Source: Alphaproteobacteria bacterium
GTDB taxonomy: Bacteria; Pseudomonadota; Alphaproteobacteria; Rhodobacterales; Rhodobacteraceae
Reading direction: 5' to 3'
Assembly: GCA_030432315.1 (NCBI GenBank)
Contig: JAUIHM010000017.1
Location: 1-45,351, forward strand
DNA: 45,351 nucleotides
How positions within the stretch are numbered: position 1 is the first letter of the stretch; every line of letters begins with the position of its first letter. The notes beneath the pieces are model-generated. The model was not told the DNA's origin. It worked only from the letters and a program-made list of their open reading frames with translations, and searched no databases. This document shows positions 9,664 through 18,455 of this stretch, in pieces. The position numbers and the translations under genes were made by a program.

Positions 9664-10161
9664 GTGACGGCCACGGTCGATCCCCTGAAGCTGCCATACC
9701 GGCCCTGCGTCGGTGTGGTGCTGTTCAATCCGCAGGGCCTGGTGTTTGCTGGCCAGCGGATCGACAATCCCGGCCCGGCCTGGCAGATGCCGCAGGGCGG
9801 TATTGACAAAGGCGAGAAGCCGAAAGTGGCGGCCCTGCGCGAACTGGGTGAAGAAACCGGGATTCCGGCGGATGCGGTCGAGGTCGTGGCGAAATCCGCC
9901 GACTGGCTGACCTACGATCTGCCCGACGACCTGGTTGGCCGGATCTGGAAAGGCCGCTACCGGGGCCAGAAGCAGCGCTGGTTTCTGCTCAAATTCCTCG
10001 GCGAGGATTCCCAGGTGAACATCGCCACCGCGCATCCCGAGTTCAGCCGATGGGCATGGATGGAGCCGGACCGGCTGATCGAGAGCATCGTGCCGTTCAA
10101 ACGGTCGCTCTATGAAGCGGTTTTTGCCGAGTTCCGGCCGTTGTTCCGTGCCGGTTCCTGA
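9664..10161 (+). CDS. rppH: RNA pyrophosphohydrolase (Nudix)
   Basis: A 165-residue cytosolic Nudix hydrolase that removes pyrophosphate from 5'-triphosphorylated mRNA and so opens it to decay. The Nudix box is complete at residues 45-67: GGIDKGE, then REL and EETGI in the expected GX5EX7REUXEEXGU spacing. Other RppH features are [12 protein letters not shown] at the N terminus, WQMPQGG just before the box, and [13 protein letters not shown] and EFSRWAWM afterwards. The start is GTG at 9664, ten bases after the ctpA stop, with a GAGG-type ribosome site. It is the last gene of the gpmI-envC-ctpA-rppH run. Confidence 0.95.
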   Translation: MTATVDPLKLPYRPCVGVVLFNPQGLVFAGQRIDNPGPAWQMPQGGIDKGEKPKVAALRELGEETGIPADAVEVVAKSADWLTYDLPDDLVGRIWKGRYRGQKQRWFLLKFLGEDSQVNIATAHPEFSRWAWMEPDRLIESIVPFKRSLYEAVFAEFRPLFRAGS

Positions 10162-10210
10162 AGCGGGTGTTTCCCCGGCGAAACCCCGGCACGGCACATG
10201 ACCCGGCCGG

Positions 10211-10852
10211 TCAGTCGCCGGAGATTTCCTTCAGGCGTGGAACGGCGTCGCCGGTGCCTGGGTCGAGACTGAAAAACGCCTGACAGTCCGGCCAGCCGTA
10301 TCCCCAGCGCCAGGGCAGGCCGCTGCAGGGCTGTCCGCCGATACGCACCGCGCTGAACATTCCTTCCGCGATCAGCGAATAGGCGAGACTGACCTCGTCC
10401 TGACTCAGCCCGTATTCGCCGGCGAGCGGTTCGGTGCGCGACGCCGCAGTGTCCTCGACACAGGATTTCAGGGCAAGATCGGCGGCAAGCCGGTTTGCGT
10501 AGCTGGCTTCCGGTTCCGGATCGGGGCCGGCCGAGTGGTAGGCGCGGTCATGGGTGACGCAGCAGTGTTCCCAGGGCGGGCGCTCGGAATGGATGTCGGC
10601 CAGGGCCGGGATCGCCCGCCCGGCAATTGCCCAGATCGTCGACATGCCGCCGCTGCAGCCGTCGGTGGTGAAGGCGTTCAGTTCCACGCCGGGGCGGTTC
10701 CGCCGTTCGGCGAGCGCGGTGTGGCCGAGCATCTCGATCGATTTGAGCCATTGCGGAGAATTGCCGCTCGGCGCCTCCTCCTGGGCGGTGGCAGCGGCGG
10801 CAGAGAGGGCGGCGAGGCAGACCGCCACCGCGGAAATCGGGCAGCGGGTCAT
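10211..10852 (-). CDS. Exported phospholipase A2-like protein
   Basis: A 213-residue protein with a signal peptide (residues 1-24, cleavage after ATAQ). The mature part contains DGCSGGMS (64-71) and, about 28 residues on, WEHCCVTHDRAYH (95-107). The first resembles the calcium loop and the second the CCxxHD catalytic helix of secreted phospholipase A2 folds, including the paired cysteines and the His-Asp pair. The third cysteine of the usual CCxxHxxC signature is replaced here (RAY), so the assignment is by motif and incomplete. Further cysteines at the C terminus could form disulfides. The gene starts one base after the stop of the DUF1285 gene, so the two probably share a transcript. Function is unproven: a periplasmic or secreted lipase is the leading guess. 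Confidence 0.62.
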   Translation of the reverse strand: MTRCPISAVAVCLAALSAAAATAQEEAPSGNSPQWLKSIEMLGHTALAERRNRPGVELNAFTTDGCSGGMSTIWAIAGRAIPALADIHSERPPWEHCCVTHDRAYHSAGPDPEPEASYANRLAADLALKSCVEDTAASRTEPLAGEYGLSQDEVSLAYSLIAEGMFSAVRIGGQPCSGLPWRWGYGWPDCQAFFSLDPGTGDAVPRLKEISGD

Positions 10853-10853
10853 T

Positions 10854-11483
10854 TCAGCCGGGCTCCGGCCGCTCGAGGTCCGCCGCGTCGATGAACGGGA
10901 AAAACACGCCGCCCGACCAGAGGCCGAACCGTTCAATGCCACCGCTCTCATGGCATTCGGCAATCTCGACCAGGCGGTAGAAGCTCTTGCGGTCGATCAG
11001 CGCCTCCAGCCCTGCCCGGACCATGACATAGGGCGCGTGCTCACCCGTTTCCGGGTGGTGGGCGAGGCGGATCGGGTGGTCGGGTCCGGCGACGACCACA
11101 TCGTCAACCTGGGTGGTGAAGCTGATCGACCGGGAGGCTCCGGAGCCCTCGGTGGTGAAGTCGACGGCCACGAACGGCGCATCCTCGACGGTGATGCCGC
11201 ATTTTTCGACCGGGGTTACCAGAAAGTACCGGTCGCCCTCGCGTTTGAGAACCGAGGAGAACAGCTTGACCAGCGGTTTGCGGCCGATCGGGGTGCCAAG
11301 ATAGTACCAGGTGCCGTCGCGGGCGATGCGCATGTCGAGATCGCCGCAGAACGGCGGATTCCACAGATGGACCGGGGCGGGGCCGCGTTTGGCAGCTTCG
11401 CGGGCCGCGCCGGCGATGCTTTCTGCGCCGGGCGGGGCGGCGGGGATTCCGCCGCTGTCCAATTTGTGATCGTCATTGCCCAT
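10854..11483 (-). CDS. DUF1285 family protein
   Basis: A 209-residue soluble protein matching DUF1285 through VHLWNPPFCGDLDMRI, GTWYYLGTPIGRKPLVKLF, SSVLKREGDRYFLVTPVEK and VEDAPFVAVDF. No biochemical function is established for the family. The start was placed at ATG 11483 (MGNDDHKLD); a longer open frame extends upstream over the divergent promoter region without family-like sequence. It is head-to-head with moxR across 97 bp and directly upstream of the phospholipase-like gene. The DUF1285/moxR arrangement recurs in alphaproteobacteria as far as I recall. Confidence 0.85.
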   Translation of the reverse strand: MGNDDHKLDSGGIPAAPPGAESIAGAAREAAKRGPAPVHLWNPPFCGDLDMRIARDGTWYYLGTPIGRKPLVKLFSSVLKREGDRYFLVTPVEKCGITVEDAPFVAVDFTTEGSGASRSISFTTQVDDVVVAGPDHPIRLAHHPETGEHAPYVMVRAGLEALIDRKSFYRLVEIAECHESGGIERFGLWSGGVFFPFIDAADLERPEPG

Positions 11484-11580
11484 TGTCCTGGCGGTCCCGC
11501 AGGTTATGCTTTCAGGTGAAGGAATAGATTTAATTTGGCGGGCGGGCAATTGCACCGCACCTGGAACAGGGCGAACCCAG

Positions 11581-12588
11581 ATGACGGATACAGGCGACCT
11601 CATGGCCGAGATCGAAGCCACCGGCGAGCGGCTGGTTCAGGCGCGGGAGATGATCTCGCGGCGGATCATCGGCCAGGAATCTGTTGTGGAACAGACGCTT
11701 ATCGCGATTCTGTGCGGTGGGCACGGGTTGCTGGTTGGGGCGCCCGGGCTGGCAAAGACACGGCTGGTAGAGACGCTGGGCACGGTCCTGGGGCTTCATG
11801 CCAATCGCATACAGTTTACTCCCGACCTGATGCCCGCCGACATTCTCGGGGCGGAAGTGCTGGAAACCGGAGCCGACGGCACGCGGGCGTTCCGGTTCAT
11901 CGACGGGCCGATCTTCTGTCAGCTGTTGATGGGCGACGAGATAAACCGCGCCAGTCCGCGCACCCAGTCGGCGCTGCTGCAGGCAATGCAGGAGCATGAA
12001 GTATCGGTGGCGGGGCAGCGGCGGGACCTGCCGGCGCCTTTTCATGTGCTGGCGACGCAAAATCCGATCGAGCAGGAGGGTACCTATCCGCTGCCGGAGG
12101 CGCAGCTCGACCGGTTCCTGTTGCAGATCGACGTGGACTATCCCGGGCGCGACGACGAGCGGGCAATCGTTCTGGCGACGACCGGCGTCGAGGATGCGGA
12201 GGCGCGGCCGGTCTTTGACGCGGGAAGCCTGATTTCGGCGCAGCGGCTGATCCGGCGCCTGCCGGTGGGCGAAATGGTGCTGGAACGGATCCTCGATCTG
12301 GTGCGGGCCGCCCGGCCTGGCTCCGGTGACGCCCATGCGGATGTGGATGCGACGGTAAGCTGGGGGCCGGGACCGCGCGCGGCGCAGGCGCTGATGTTGA
12401 CCGTTCGGGCCCGGGCGCTGATCCAGGGGCGGCTGGTGCCCGATCTCGACGACGTGGCGGCGCTGGCGCATCCGGTGCTGATTCACCGCATGGCGCTCGG
12501 GTTCGCCGCCCGGGCGGAGGGGCGGACCCTGAGCGGGCTGATTGCCACGCTTGTGCAGGATACGATTGACCGGGAGGCCGCTGCGTGA
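11581..12588 (+). CDS. moxR: MoxR-family AAA+ ATPase
   Basis: A 335-residue AAA+ ATPase of the MoxR group. Walker A is GAPGLAKT (about residues 56-63), Walker B is LLMGDEINRASP, sensor 1 is VLATQNPIEQEGTYPLPEAQLDRF, and the C-terminal lid contains VSWGPGPRAAQAL. MoxR proteins act as chaperones for metal insertion or complex assembly and usually work with von Willebrand-type partners encoded next door. The start at 11581 (MTDTGDL) was preferred over an upstream in-frame ATG because family similarity begins there. The stop overlaps the GTG of the DUF58 gene, marking an operon. Confidence 0.93.
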   Translation: MTDTGDLMAEIEATGERLVQAREMISRRIIGQESVVEQTLIAILCGGHGLLVGAPGLAKTRLVETLGTVLGLHANRIQFTPDLMPADILGAEVLETGADGTRAFRFIDGPIFCQLLMGDEINRASPRTQSALLQAMQEHEVSVAGQRRDLPAPFHVLATQNPIEQEGTYPLPEAQLDRFLLQIDVDYPGRDDERAIVLATTGVEDAEARPVFDAGSLISAQRLIRRLPVGEMVLERILDLVRAARPGSGDAHADVDATVSWGPGPRAAQALMLTVRARALIQGRLVPDLDDVAALAHPVLIHRMALGFAARAEGRTLSGLIATLVQDTIDREAAA

Positions 12589-13502
12589 GCGAGCCCGCTC
12601 CGCGTGGCAGGGACAAACCCCAGGGTCCGGTGGGGCTGCGCCGCGACGCCGAGAAGATCGGCGGAGCGCTCCCGCCGCTGCTGGCGGAGGCGGAGACCCT
12701 GGCTGCGACGGTGGCGATGGGCGAGCACGGACGCAGGCGCGCGGGCACTGGCGAGAATTTCTGGCAGTACCGTCAGGCGGTTCCCGGTGATGCGCGCGCG
12801 ACCGTCGACTGGCGCCGGTCGGGCCGGTCGGACGTGCAGTTCATCCGGGAAATGGAATGGGAGGCGGCGCAGACTGTCAGCCTCTGGGTGGATGACGCGC
12901 AGTCGATGGATTACCGCGACATTGCCAGCCCGCGCAGCAAGCGCGAGCGTGCGGCGCTGCTGGCGCTGGCGCTGTCGGTCCTGCTGATCCGGGCAGGAGA
13001 ACGGGTGTCGCTGATGAACAGCGCCGCGGCGCAGCCCCTGTCCGGCCGGACCCAGCTCAACCGTCTGGCGATGGAACTCGGCCGCGATCCGGGAGACGGG
13101 CGGCCGGATTACGGAGCGCCGCCGGCGGACCGGATGACCCGTGGCGGGCGGGCAGTGTTTTTCTCGGATTTCCTCGGCGAGCCCGACGAGATGATCCCGG
13201 CGCTGTCCCATGCGGCGGATCTTGGGGTGCGGGGGTGTTTCGTTCAGGTTTTGGACGAGTCCGAGGAGGTGTTTCCGTTCGATGGCCGGGTGGTGTTTCG
13301 CAGCATGGGCGGCAGCACGGAATTCGAGGCCCAGCGGGCGCGCAATCTGAAAGAGGATTACGCCGAACGGCTTGCGGGCCGCAGGCGGCGGCTGGACGGG
13401 TTCGCGCGGCAGCTCGGGTGGCGCTGTCTGCATCACCGGACCAGTGAGAGCCCACGGGCGGCGCTGCTCTGGCTGTACATGGCATTGGGCGAAGGGAGCT
13501 GA
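12585..13502 (+). CDS. DUF58 domain protein, MoxR partner
   Basis: A 305-residue soluble protein. The DUF58 core is marked by WQYRQAVPGDARATVDWRRS (about residues 61-80) and by a VWA-like strand SLWVDDAQSMDY, where the metal-site DxSxS is degenerate (DDAQS). It starts at a GTG overlapping the moxR stop. DUF58 proteins are the standard partner of MoxR ATPases and are thought to act in complex assembly at the envelope. The following gene begins 9 bases downstream behind a GAGGGA ribosome site, so the unit continues. Confidence 0.88.
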   Translation: MSEPAPRGRDKPQGPVGLRRDAEKIGGALPPLLAEAETLAATVAMGEHGRRRAGTGENFWQYRQAVPGDARATVDWRRSGRSDVQFIREMEWEAAQTVSLWVDDAQSMDYRDIASPRSKRERAALLALALSVLLIRAGERVSLMNSAAAQPLSGRTQLNRLAMELGRDPGDGRPDYGAPPADRMTRGGRAVFFSDFLGEPDEMIPALSHAADLGVRGCFVQVLDESEEVFPFDGRVVFRSMGGSTEFEAQRARNLKEDYAERLAGRRRRLDGFARQLGWRCLHHRTSESPRAALLWLYMALGEGS

Positions 13503-13510
13503 GGGACGCG

Positions 13511-16291
13511 ATGGTGCTTGGACCGCTTGCCTTTCTGGCGCCGTGGCTGCTGATCGGACTGGTGGCGCTGCCGGTGCTGTGGTGGCTGCTGCGGGCGGTG
13601 CCGCCGGCGCCGTTGCGGCGGCTGTTTCCCGGCGTGCGGCTGCTTCTCAACCTCGACGAGAAGGAGCGGATGCCGGCACAGACTCCCTGGTGGCTGCTGC
13701 TGTTGCGGATCGTCGCGCTGGCCGCGGTGGTGCTCGCCTTCGCCGAACCGGTGCTCAACCCGCGGGCGGGACGCACCGAAGGACCGCTGCTGGTGCTGCT
13801 CGACGGCGGCTGGGGCGATGCGCCAGACTGGCCGGTGCGGATCGACCGGATATCCCAGGCGCTCAATGACGCGGTTCAGGACAGCAGGCCGGTCGCGGTG
13901 GTATCGCTCGCGGATGTGCCGCCGGCGGAAGGCGGTCTGACGTTTCGGGCGGCGCATGACTGGGCGGATCGGCTGGCCGGTCTGGCGCCGGCGGCGTGGA
14001 GCCCGGACCGGGCGGCCTGGGCCGAATGGTTTGCCGACCGGCCGGAAAGCTTTTCGACGCTGTGGCTCAGCGACGGGCTCGACCGTCCGGGCACCGCACC
14101 GCTGGCCGAGGCGCTGCTCGGGCGTGGTCCGGTGTCGTTCGTGCCACCGAACCGGCCGGCGCGCGGCCTGACCCCGGCGCGGCTGGAGGCGGGGGCTTTG
14201 ACGGTGACGGCGGTGCGGGTGCCGCAGCCGGAGGCCGGGACGGTCGCGCTCAGAGCCATAGGTCCCGATCCGAACGGAGTCGAGCGGGTGCTGGGCACCG
14301 GCAGCGCGGCATTCGATGCCGGTGCGGACGCGGTCGACGTGGCCATCGAGATGCCGGTGGAACTGCGCAACCGGGTGTCGCGTATCGAACTGGCCGACGG
14401 CCGCTCGGCGGCCGGCATTGTCCTGGCCGACGATGCGGTGCGCCGCCGCAAGGTTGCGCTGATGGCCGCGGGTGCCGGCAGTGAGGCGCAGGATCTGATT
14501 GATCCGCTGAACTATCTGCGCAAGGCGATGCTGCCGTTTGCCGAGATCGTCGAAGCGCCGCTGCTGGACATGCTGCAGTCGGCGCCGGACGTGCTGGTGC
14601 TGGCGGATGTCGCCGGTTTTACCGACGGCGAGCGTCAGGCCGTCACCGACTGGGTCGAGGCTGGCGGTGTTCTGATAAGGTTTGCCGGACCGCGTCTGGC
14701 ACAGTCCGGTGCGGGGCAGCTTGAAGTCGATCCGCTGCTGCCGGTCAGGCTGCGGGCCGGTGGGCGGTCGGTGGGCGGCGCCATGTCCTGGGGCGCGCCG
14801 CGCCGGTTGAGCCCGTTCGGCGAGGACGGTCCGTTCGCGGGACTGGTGGTGCCGGATGACGTGGATATTTCTGCGCAGGTGATGGCACAGCCGGATCCGG
14901 ATCTGCAGCAGCGGGTGCTGGCGGCGCTGGAGGACGGCACGCCGCTGATTACCGGCAAGCCGCTCGGCCAGGGCCGGGTGGTGCTGTTTCATGTGACCGC
15001 CAGTGCCGGCTGGTCGAACCTGCCGCTGTCGGGACTGTTCGTGCAGATGCTGGAGCGGCTGACCCAGAGCGCGGGCGGGATCGTCGCGGACAGTCAGGAC
15101 ATCGGCGACGCGGTCTGGTCGCCGGTCCAGGTTCTGGACGGTTTTGGCGGCCTTCATCTGCCAAGTCTGATTGCCGGGGTTCCAGGCGGGGTTCTGGCAA
15201 CGGAACGGCCTTCGGTACTGGCGCCGCCGGGGATCTATGCAAGCGGCGAGCGCAGAACCGTGTTCAATACTCTCGGCGCGGAATCGCGCCTGGCTGAACT
15301 CGGGGCGCTTCCGGCGGGAGTGGCTGTCGAGGCGATGGATCAGGCGCGGGAGCGGCCGCTGGGGCCGTGGCTGCTGGCGCTGGCGCTGGTGCTGCTGATG
15401 GTGGATGTTCTGGTGACGCTTTGGGTGTCCGGCAGGCTGTCGCGGTTCGCACGGGTGGCGGCGGCGGCAGTGCTGGCGGGCGTGCTGGCTTCCACAGGGA
15501 GTGATCCTGCCGCCGCCCAGTCGGGCGCCGATGCCGATGCGGACGCGCTCTATGCTGCGAATACGACAGTGCTCGCCTATGTCGAGACCGGCAGCCCCCG
15601 GATCGACCGGGTCAGCGCTGCCGGACTGAAAGGGCTGAGCAGGGCGCTGTTCGAGCGGACGTCGATCGAACCGGGCGATCCGGTGGCGATCGATCTGGAA
15701 ACCGACGACCTGTCGCTGATTCCGCTGCTCTACTGGCCGGTCACCGACGGGCAGGTGACGCCGTCCGATGCTGCCTATACCCGGCTCAACGACTATCTGC
15801 GGCATGGCGGAATGATCCTGTTCGACACGATGGACAGCGACCTCGGGGCGGGAATCAGCGGCACGACGCCAAACGGCAGGGTCCTGCAGCGCATTGGTCT
15901 GCGGCTCGACATTCCACCGCTGGCGCAGATTCCGGCGGATCATGTTCTGACGCGGACGTTCTATCTGCTGCAGGACTTTCCGGGCCGCTGGCACAGTGCG
16001 CCGGTCTGGGTGGAGGCGCCGCAGGATGCCCAGGAGGTCGACGGCCTGCCGTTCCGCAACCTGAACGACGGCGTGACCCCGGTGGTGATCGGCGGCAACG
16101 ACTGGGCCTCCGCATGGGCGATCCAGGACAACGGCCAGCCGATGTTTCCGGTCGGCCGGGGGCTGGGCGGGGAGCGTCAGCGGGAGATGGCGATCCGGTT
16201 TGGCATCAATCTGGTGATGCATGTGATGACGGGAAATTACAAATCCGACCAGGTTCATGTGCCTGCACTTCTTGACCGATTGGGGCAGTAG
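13511..16291 (+). CDS. BatA-like N-terminal / DUF4159 C-terminal membrane protein
   Basis: A 926-residue inner-membrane protein. Residues 1-80 form the double-pass aerotolerance-regulator (BatA) N-terminal module (FLAPWLLIGLVALPVLWWLL; second segment around 58-78). A large, VWA-like periplasmic region follows, with a glutamine-amidotransferase-like piece (VLVLADVAGFTDGER; AVTDWVEAGGVLIRFAGP). Two membrane segments lie at about 615-665. The C-terminal 230 residues are a DUF4159 domain (ALYAANTTVLAYVETG, LIPLLYWPV, RLNDYLRHGGMILFDTMD). This architecture is typical of the third gene in alphaproteobacterial moxR operons. The ligand or partner is unknown. Confidence 0.88.
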   Translation: MVLGPLAFLAPWLLIGLVALPVLWWLLRAVPPAPLRRLFPGVRLLLNLDEKERMPAQTPWWLLLLRIVALAAVVLAFAEPVLNPRAGRTEGPLLVLLDGGWGDAPDWPVRIDRISQALNDAVQDSRPVAVVSLADVPPAEGGLTFRAAHDWADRLAGLAPAAWSPDRAAWAEWFADRPESFSTLWLSDGLDRPGTAPLAEALLGRGPVSFVPPNRPARGLTPARLEAGALTVTAVRVPQPEAGTVALRAIGPDPNGVERVLGTGSAAFDAGADAVDVAIEMPVELRNRVSRIELADGRSAAGIVLADDAVRRRKVALMAAGAGSEAQDLIDPLNYLRKAMLPFAEIVEAPLLDMLQSAPDVLVLADVAGFTDGERQAVTDWVEAGGVLIRFAGPRLAQSGAGQLEVDPLLPVRLRAGGRSVGGAMSWGAPRRLSPFGEDGPFAGLVVPDDVDISAQVMAQPDPDLQQRVLAALEDGTPLITGKPLGQGRVVLFHVTASAGWSNLPLSGLFVQMLERLTQSAGGIVADSQDIGDAVWSPVQVLDGFGGLHLPSLIAGVPGGVLATERPSVLAPPGIYASGERRTVFNTLGAESRLAELGALPAGVAVEAMDQARERPLGPWLLALALVLLMVDVLVTLWVSGRLSRFARVAAAAVLAGVLASTGSDPAAAQSGADADADALYAANTTVLAYVETGSPRIDRVSAAGLKGLSRALFERTSIEPGDPVAIDLETDDLSLIPLLYWPVTDGQVTPSDAAYTRLNDYLRHGGMILFDTMDSDLGAGISGTTPNGRVLQRIGLRLDIPPLAQIPADHVLTRTFYLLQDFPGRWHSAPVWVEAPQDAQEVDGLPFRNLNDGVTPVVIGGNDWASAWAIQDNGQPMFPVGRGLGGERQREMAIRFGINLVMHVMTGNYKSDQVHVPALLDRLGQ

Positions 16292-16294
16292 CAT

Positions 16295-18361
16295 ATGCAA
16301 AGCCTTGTTTTTGAACCGGTTCTTCCACTCTGGACAATCTCCGCGCTGGCTGTGGCGACGGTCGTGGTTCTGGCGCTGGCGGTCTGGCGCGGACTGACCG
16401 GCTGGTGGCTGCGGGCGCTGGCGGCGCTGGTGCTGATCGTTGCCCTGTCAGGGCCGTCCCTGCGGGAGGAGGATCGGGCGCCGGTGAGCAATATCGTGCT
16501 GCTGGTCATTGACGACAGCGCAAGCAACCGGATCGACGCCCGGTCGGACCAGGTGGCGGATGCGGTGGCGGAACTGACCGCGGATCTCGACGGGATGGAG
16601 ACGGTGGAACTGCGGGAACGCCGCGTGACCAATGCCGGCGACGACGGGACGGAGCTTCTGGCCGGACTGGCGGATCTGGCTGCCGAAGTCCCCGGGGACC
16701 GGATTGCCGGGGCGATTCTCGTCACCGACGGACAGGTGCACGATGCGGGTGCCCTCGAGACGTTTCCTGCGCCGGTGCATGTACTGTTGACCGGGGCTCA
16801 GGGTGACTGGGACAGGCGGGTGGTGATCGAGACCGCGCCGGCGTTCGCCATCGTGGACGAGACGGTGAGCCTGGTTCTGAAAGTGGAGGATACGGGTGCG
16901 GCTCCGGCGGCGGGTGTGAGCGTGCCGCTGCTGATCTCGCTGGACGGAACCGAGCCGCTGCGGTTCGACGTGCCGCTGAACCGGTCGGTGACGCTGCCGG
17001 TGACGCTGACCCGGGGCGGGGTGAACGTGCTGCAGATCTCGACGCCGGTGGCCGCAGGCGAACTGACGGACCGGAACAACGCGGCGGTGGTATCAATCAA
17101 CGGGGTCCGGGACCGGCTGCGGGTGCTGCTGGTTTCAGGCGAACCCTATCCCGGGGAACGGACCTGGAGGAACCTGCTGAAATCCGACCGTGCGGTCGAT
17201 CTGGTGCACTTCACGATCCTGCGGCCGCCAAACAAGCAGGATTTCGTTCCGGTGTTCGAACTGTCGCTGATCGCGTTTCCGACCCAGGAACTGTTCATGG
17301 AAAAGGTCGACGAGTTCGACCTGATCATTTTTGACCGGTACCAGCGGCGCGGGATTCTGCCCAACCGGTACTTCGAGAACATTACCCGTTACGTGCGCGA
17401 CGGCGGGGCGCTGCTGATCGCCACGGGCACGGATTTCGCCGGTGCGGAAAGTCTCTACCGGACGCCGCTGCGTGAGGTTCTGCCGGTCGAACCGACAGCG
17501 ATCGTCGTGGAGGAAGGGTACAGGCCGCGCATTTCACCGATTGGCGAACGGCATCCGGTCACGGCGGGTCTGGTGGACCATGCGCCGCATCCGGTCGAGT
17601 CGGATGGATCGCCGGGATGGGGACGCTGGTTCCGCATCATCGACATGGAGGCATCGGCCGACAGCGAGACGGTGATGACCGGTCCCGACGACCGGCCGCT
17701 GCTGGTTCTGGATCGGCAGGGGCAGGGTCGGATCGCGGTTCTGGCTTCCGATCATGCCTGGCTTTGGAGCAGGGGTTTCGAGGGCGGCGGCCCGCAGCTG
17801 GAACTGTTGCGGCGGCTGGCGCACTGGCTGATGCAGGAACCGGAACTGGAGGAAGAGGTTCTGCGGGGAACCGGGGCCGGCGGCGAGATTTCGGTTCGGC
17901 GGCGCACGCTCGAGGACAGCGTTCCTCCGGTGGTGGCGACCAGTCCCTCGGGAAACAGCGTCGAACTGAATCTGGTGGAAACTGCACCGGGGCAGTGGGA
18001 CGGCGTTATCGAAGACGCAGAGAACGGCGCGTGGCAGCTTGAGAACGGCGACCGGAGCGCCGTTGCGGTGGTCGGACCGTCGGCACCTCGGGAGTTCGCC
18101 AGCGTCATCTCGACGGGGGAACTGCTGCAGCCGCTGGTGTCGGCGACCGGTGCCGGGGTTCGTCGGATCGCGGAAGGCGTGCCGGATCTGCGAGTCGTGC
18201 GCGAGGGGCGGGTTGCGGAAGGCCGCGGCTGGCTTGGGCTGGTCGACCGTGAGGCCTATCAACTGCTCGACGTCCGCCAGGTGGCGCTGGCCCCCGGTTG
18301 GCTGATGCTGCTGCTGGCGGCGGGGCTCGCGTTTGCCGCCTGGCGGGTCGAGGGGCGTTAG
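16295..18361 (+). CDS. Membrane-anchored VWA/glutamine-amidotransferase-like protein of the moxR operon
   Basis: A 688-residue protein with two membrane segments at the N terminus (about residues 7-27 and 32-52) and one at the extreme C terminus (about 660-682), leaving a large exported middle. Residues 65-165 resemble a VWA-like fold (NIVLLVIDDSASNRI; GAILVTDGQVHDAG), 175-270 look like an immunoglobulin-like beta domain, and 275-520 resemble a class-I glutamine-amidotransferase-like fold (VLLVSGEPYPGERTWRNLL; RYVRDGGALLIATG) without an obvious catalytic cysteine. The ATG is three bases behind the previous stop. It completes a four-gene operon and probably forms an envelope complex with the DUF4159 protein, but its biochemical role is unknown. 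Confidence 0.8.
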   Translation: MQSLVFEPVLPLWTISALAVATVVVLALAVWRGLTGWWLRALAALVLIVALSGPSLREEDRAPVSNIVLLVIDDSASNRIDARSDQVADAVAELTADLDGMETVELRERRVTNAGDDGTELLAGLADLAAEVPGDRIAGAILVTDGQVHDAGALETFPAPVHVLLTGAQGDWDRRVVIETAPAFAIVDETVSLVLKVEDTGAAPAAGVSVPLLISLDGTEPLRFDVPLNRSVTLPVTLTRGGVNVLQISTPVAAGELTDRNNAAVVSINGVRDRLRVLLVSGEPYPGERTWRNLLKSDRAVDLVHFTILRPPNKQDFVPVFELSLIAFPTQELFMEKVDEFDLIIFDRYQRRGILPNRYFENITRYVRDGGALLIATGTDFAGAESLYRTPLREVLPVEPTAIVVEEGYRPRISPIGERHPVTAGLVDHAPHPVESDGSPGWGRWFRIIDMEASADSETVMTGPDDRPLLVLDRQGQGRIAVLASDHAWLWSRGFEGGGPQLELLRRLAHWLMQEPELEEEVLRGTGAGGEISVRRRTLEDSVPPVVATSPSGNSVELNLVETAPGQWDGVIEDAENGAWQLENGDRSAVAVVGPSAPREFASVISTGELLQPLVSATGAGVRRIAEGVPDLRVVREGRVAEGRGWLGLVDREAYQLLDVRQVALAPGWLMLLLAAGLAFAAWRVEGR

Positions 18362-18424
18362 CGCGGAATCCAGCCAGGACTTGAGGAATTCGCCGGTTGC
18401 GTCCCGGGCGGAGATTGCTCAAAC

Positions 18425-18455
18425 ATGCCCCTGAAAGAAGCGGTTTCAGGGGCAT
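18425..18455. terminator. Perfect 12-bp hairpin between the moxR operon and the dehydrogenase pseudogene
   Basis: Arms 18425-18436 and 18444-18455 are perfect inverted repeats around a 7-nt loop. It sits 64 bp after the stop at 18361. No T-run follows on the plus strand; on the minus strand GTTTG follows. It probably ends transcription of the moxR operon. The left arm contains the ATG that opens the next frame, so that ATG is doubtful as a start. Confidence 0.55.

Noticed and set aside
7161-9809. An 882-codon minus-strand open frame across envC, ctpA and rppH
   Set aside because: The plus strand carries three recognisable genes here. The antisense frame is Arg/His/Pro-rich, as expected from GC-rich third-position bias.
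13433-16300. A 955-codon minus-strand open frame opposite the DUF4159 gene
   Set aside because: His/Arg/Gln-rich shadow with no domain; the plus strand encodes BatA-like and DUF4159 domains with membrane segments.
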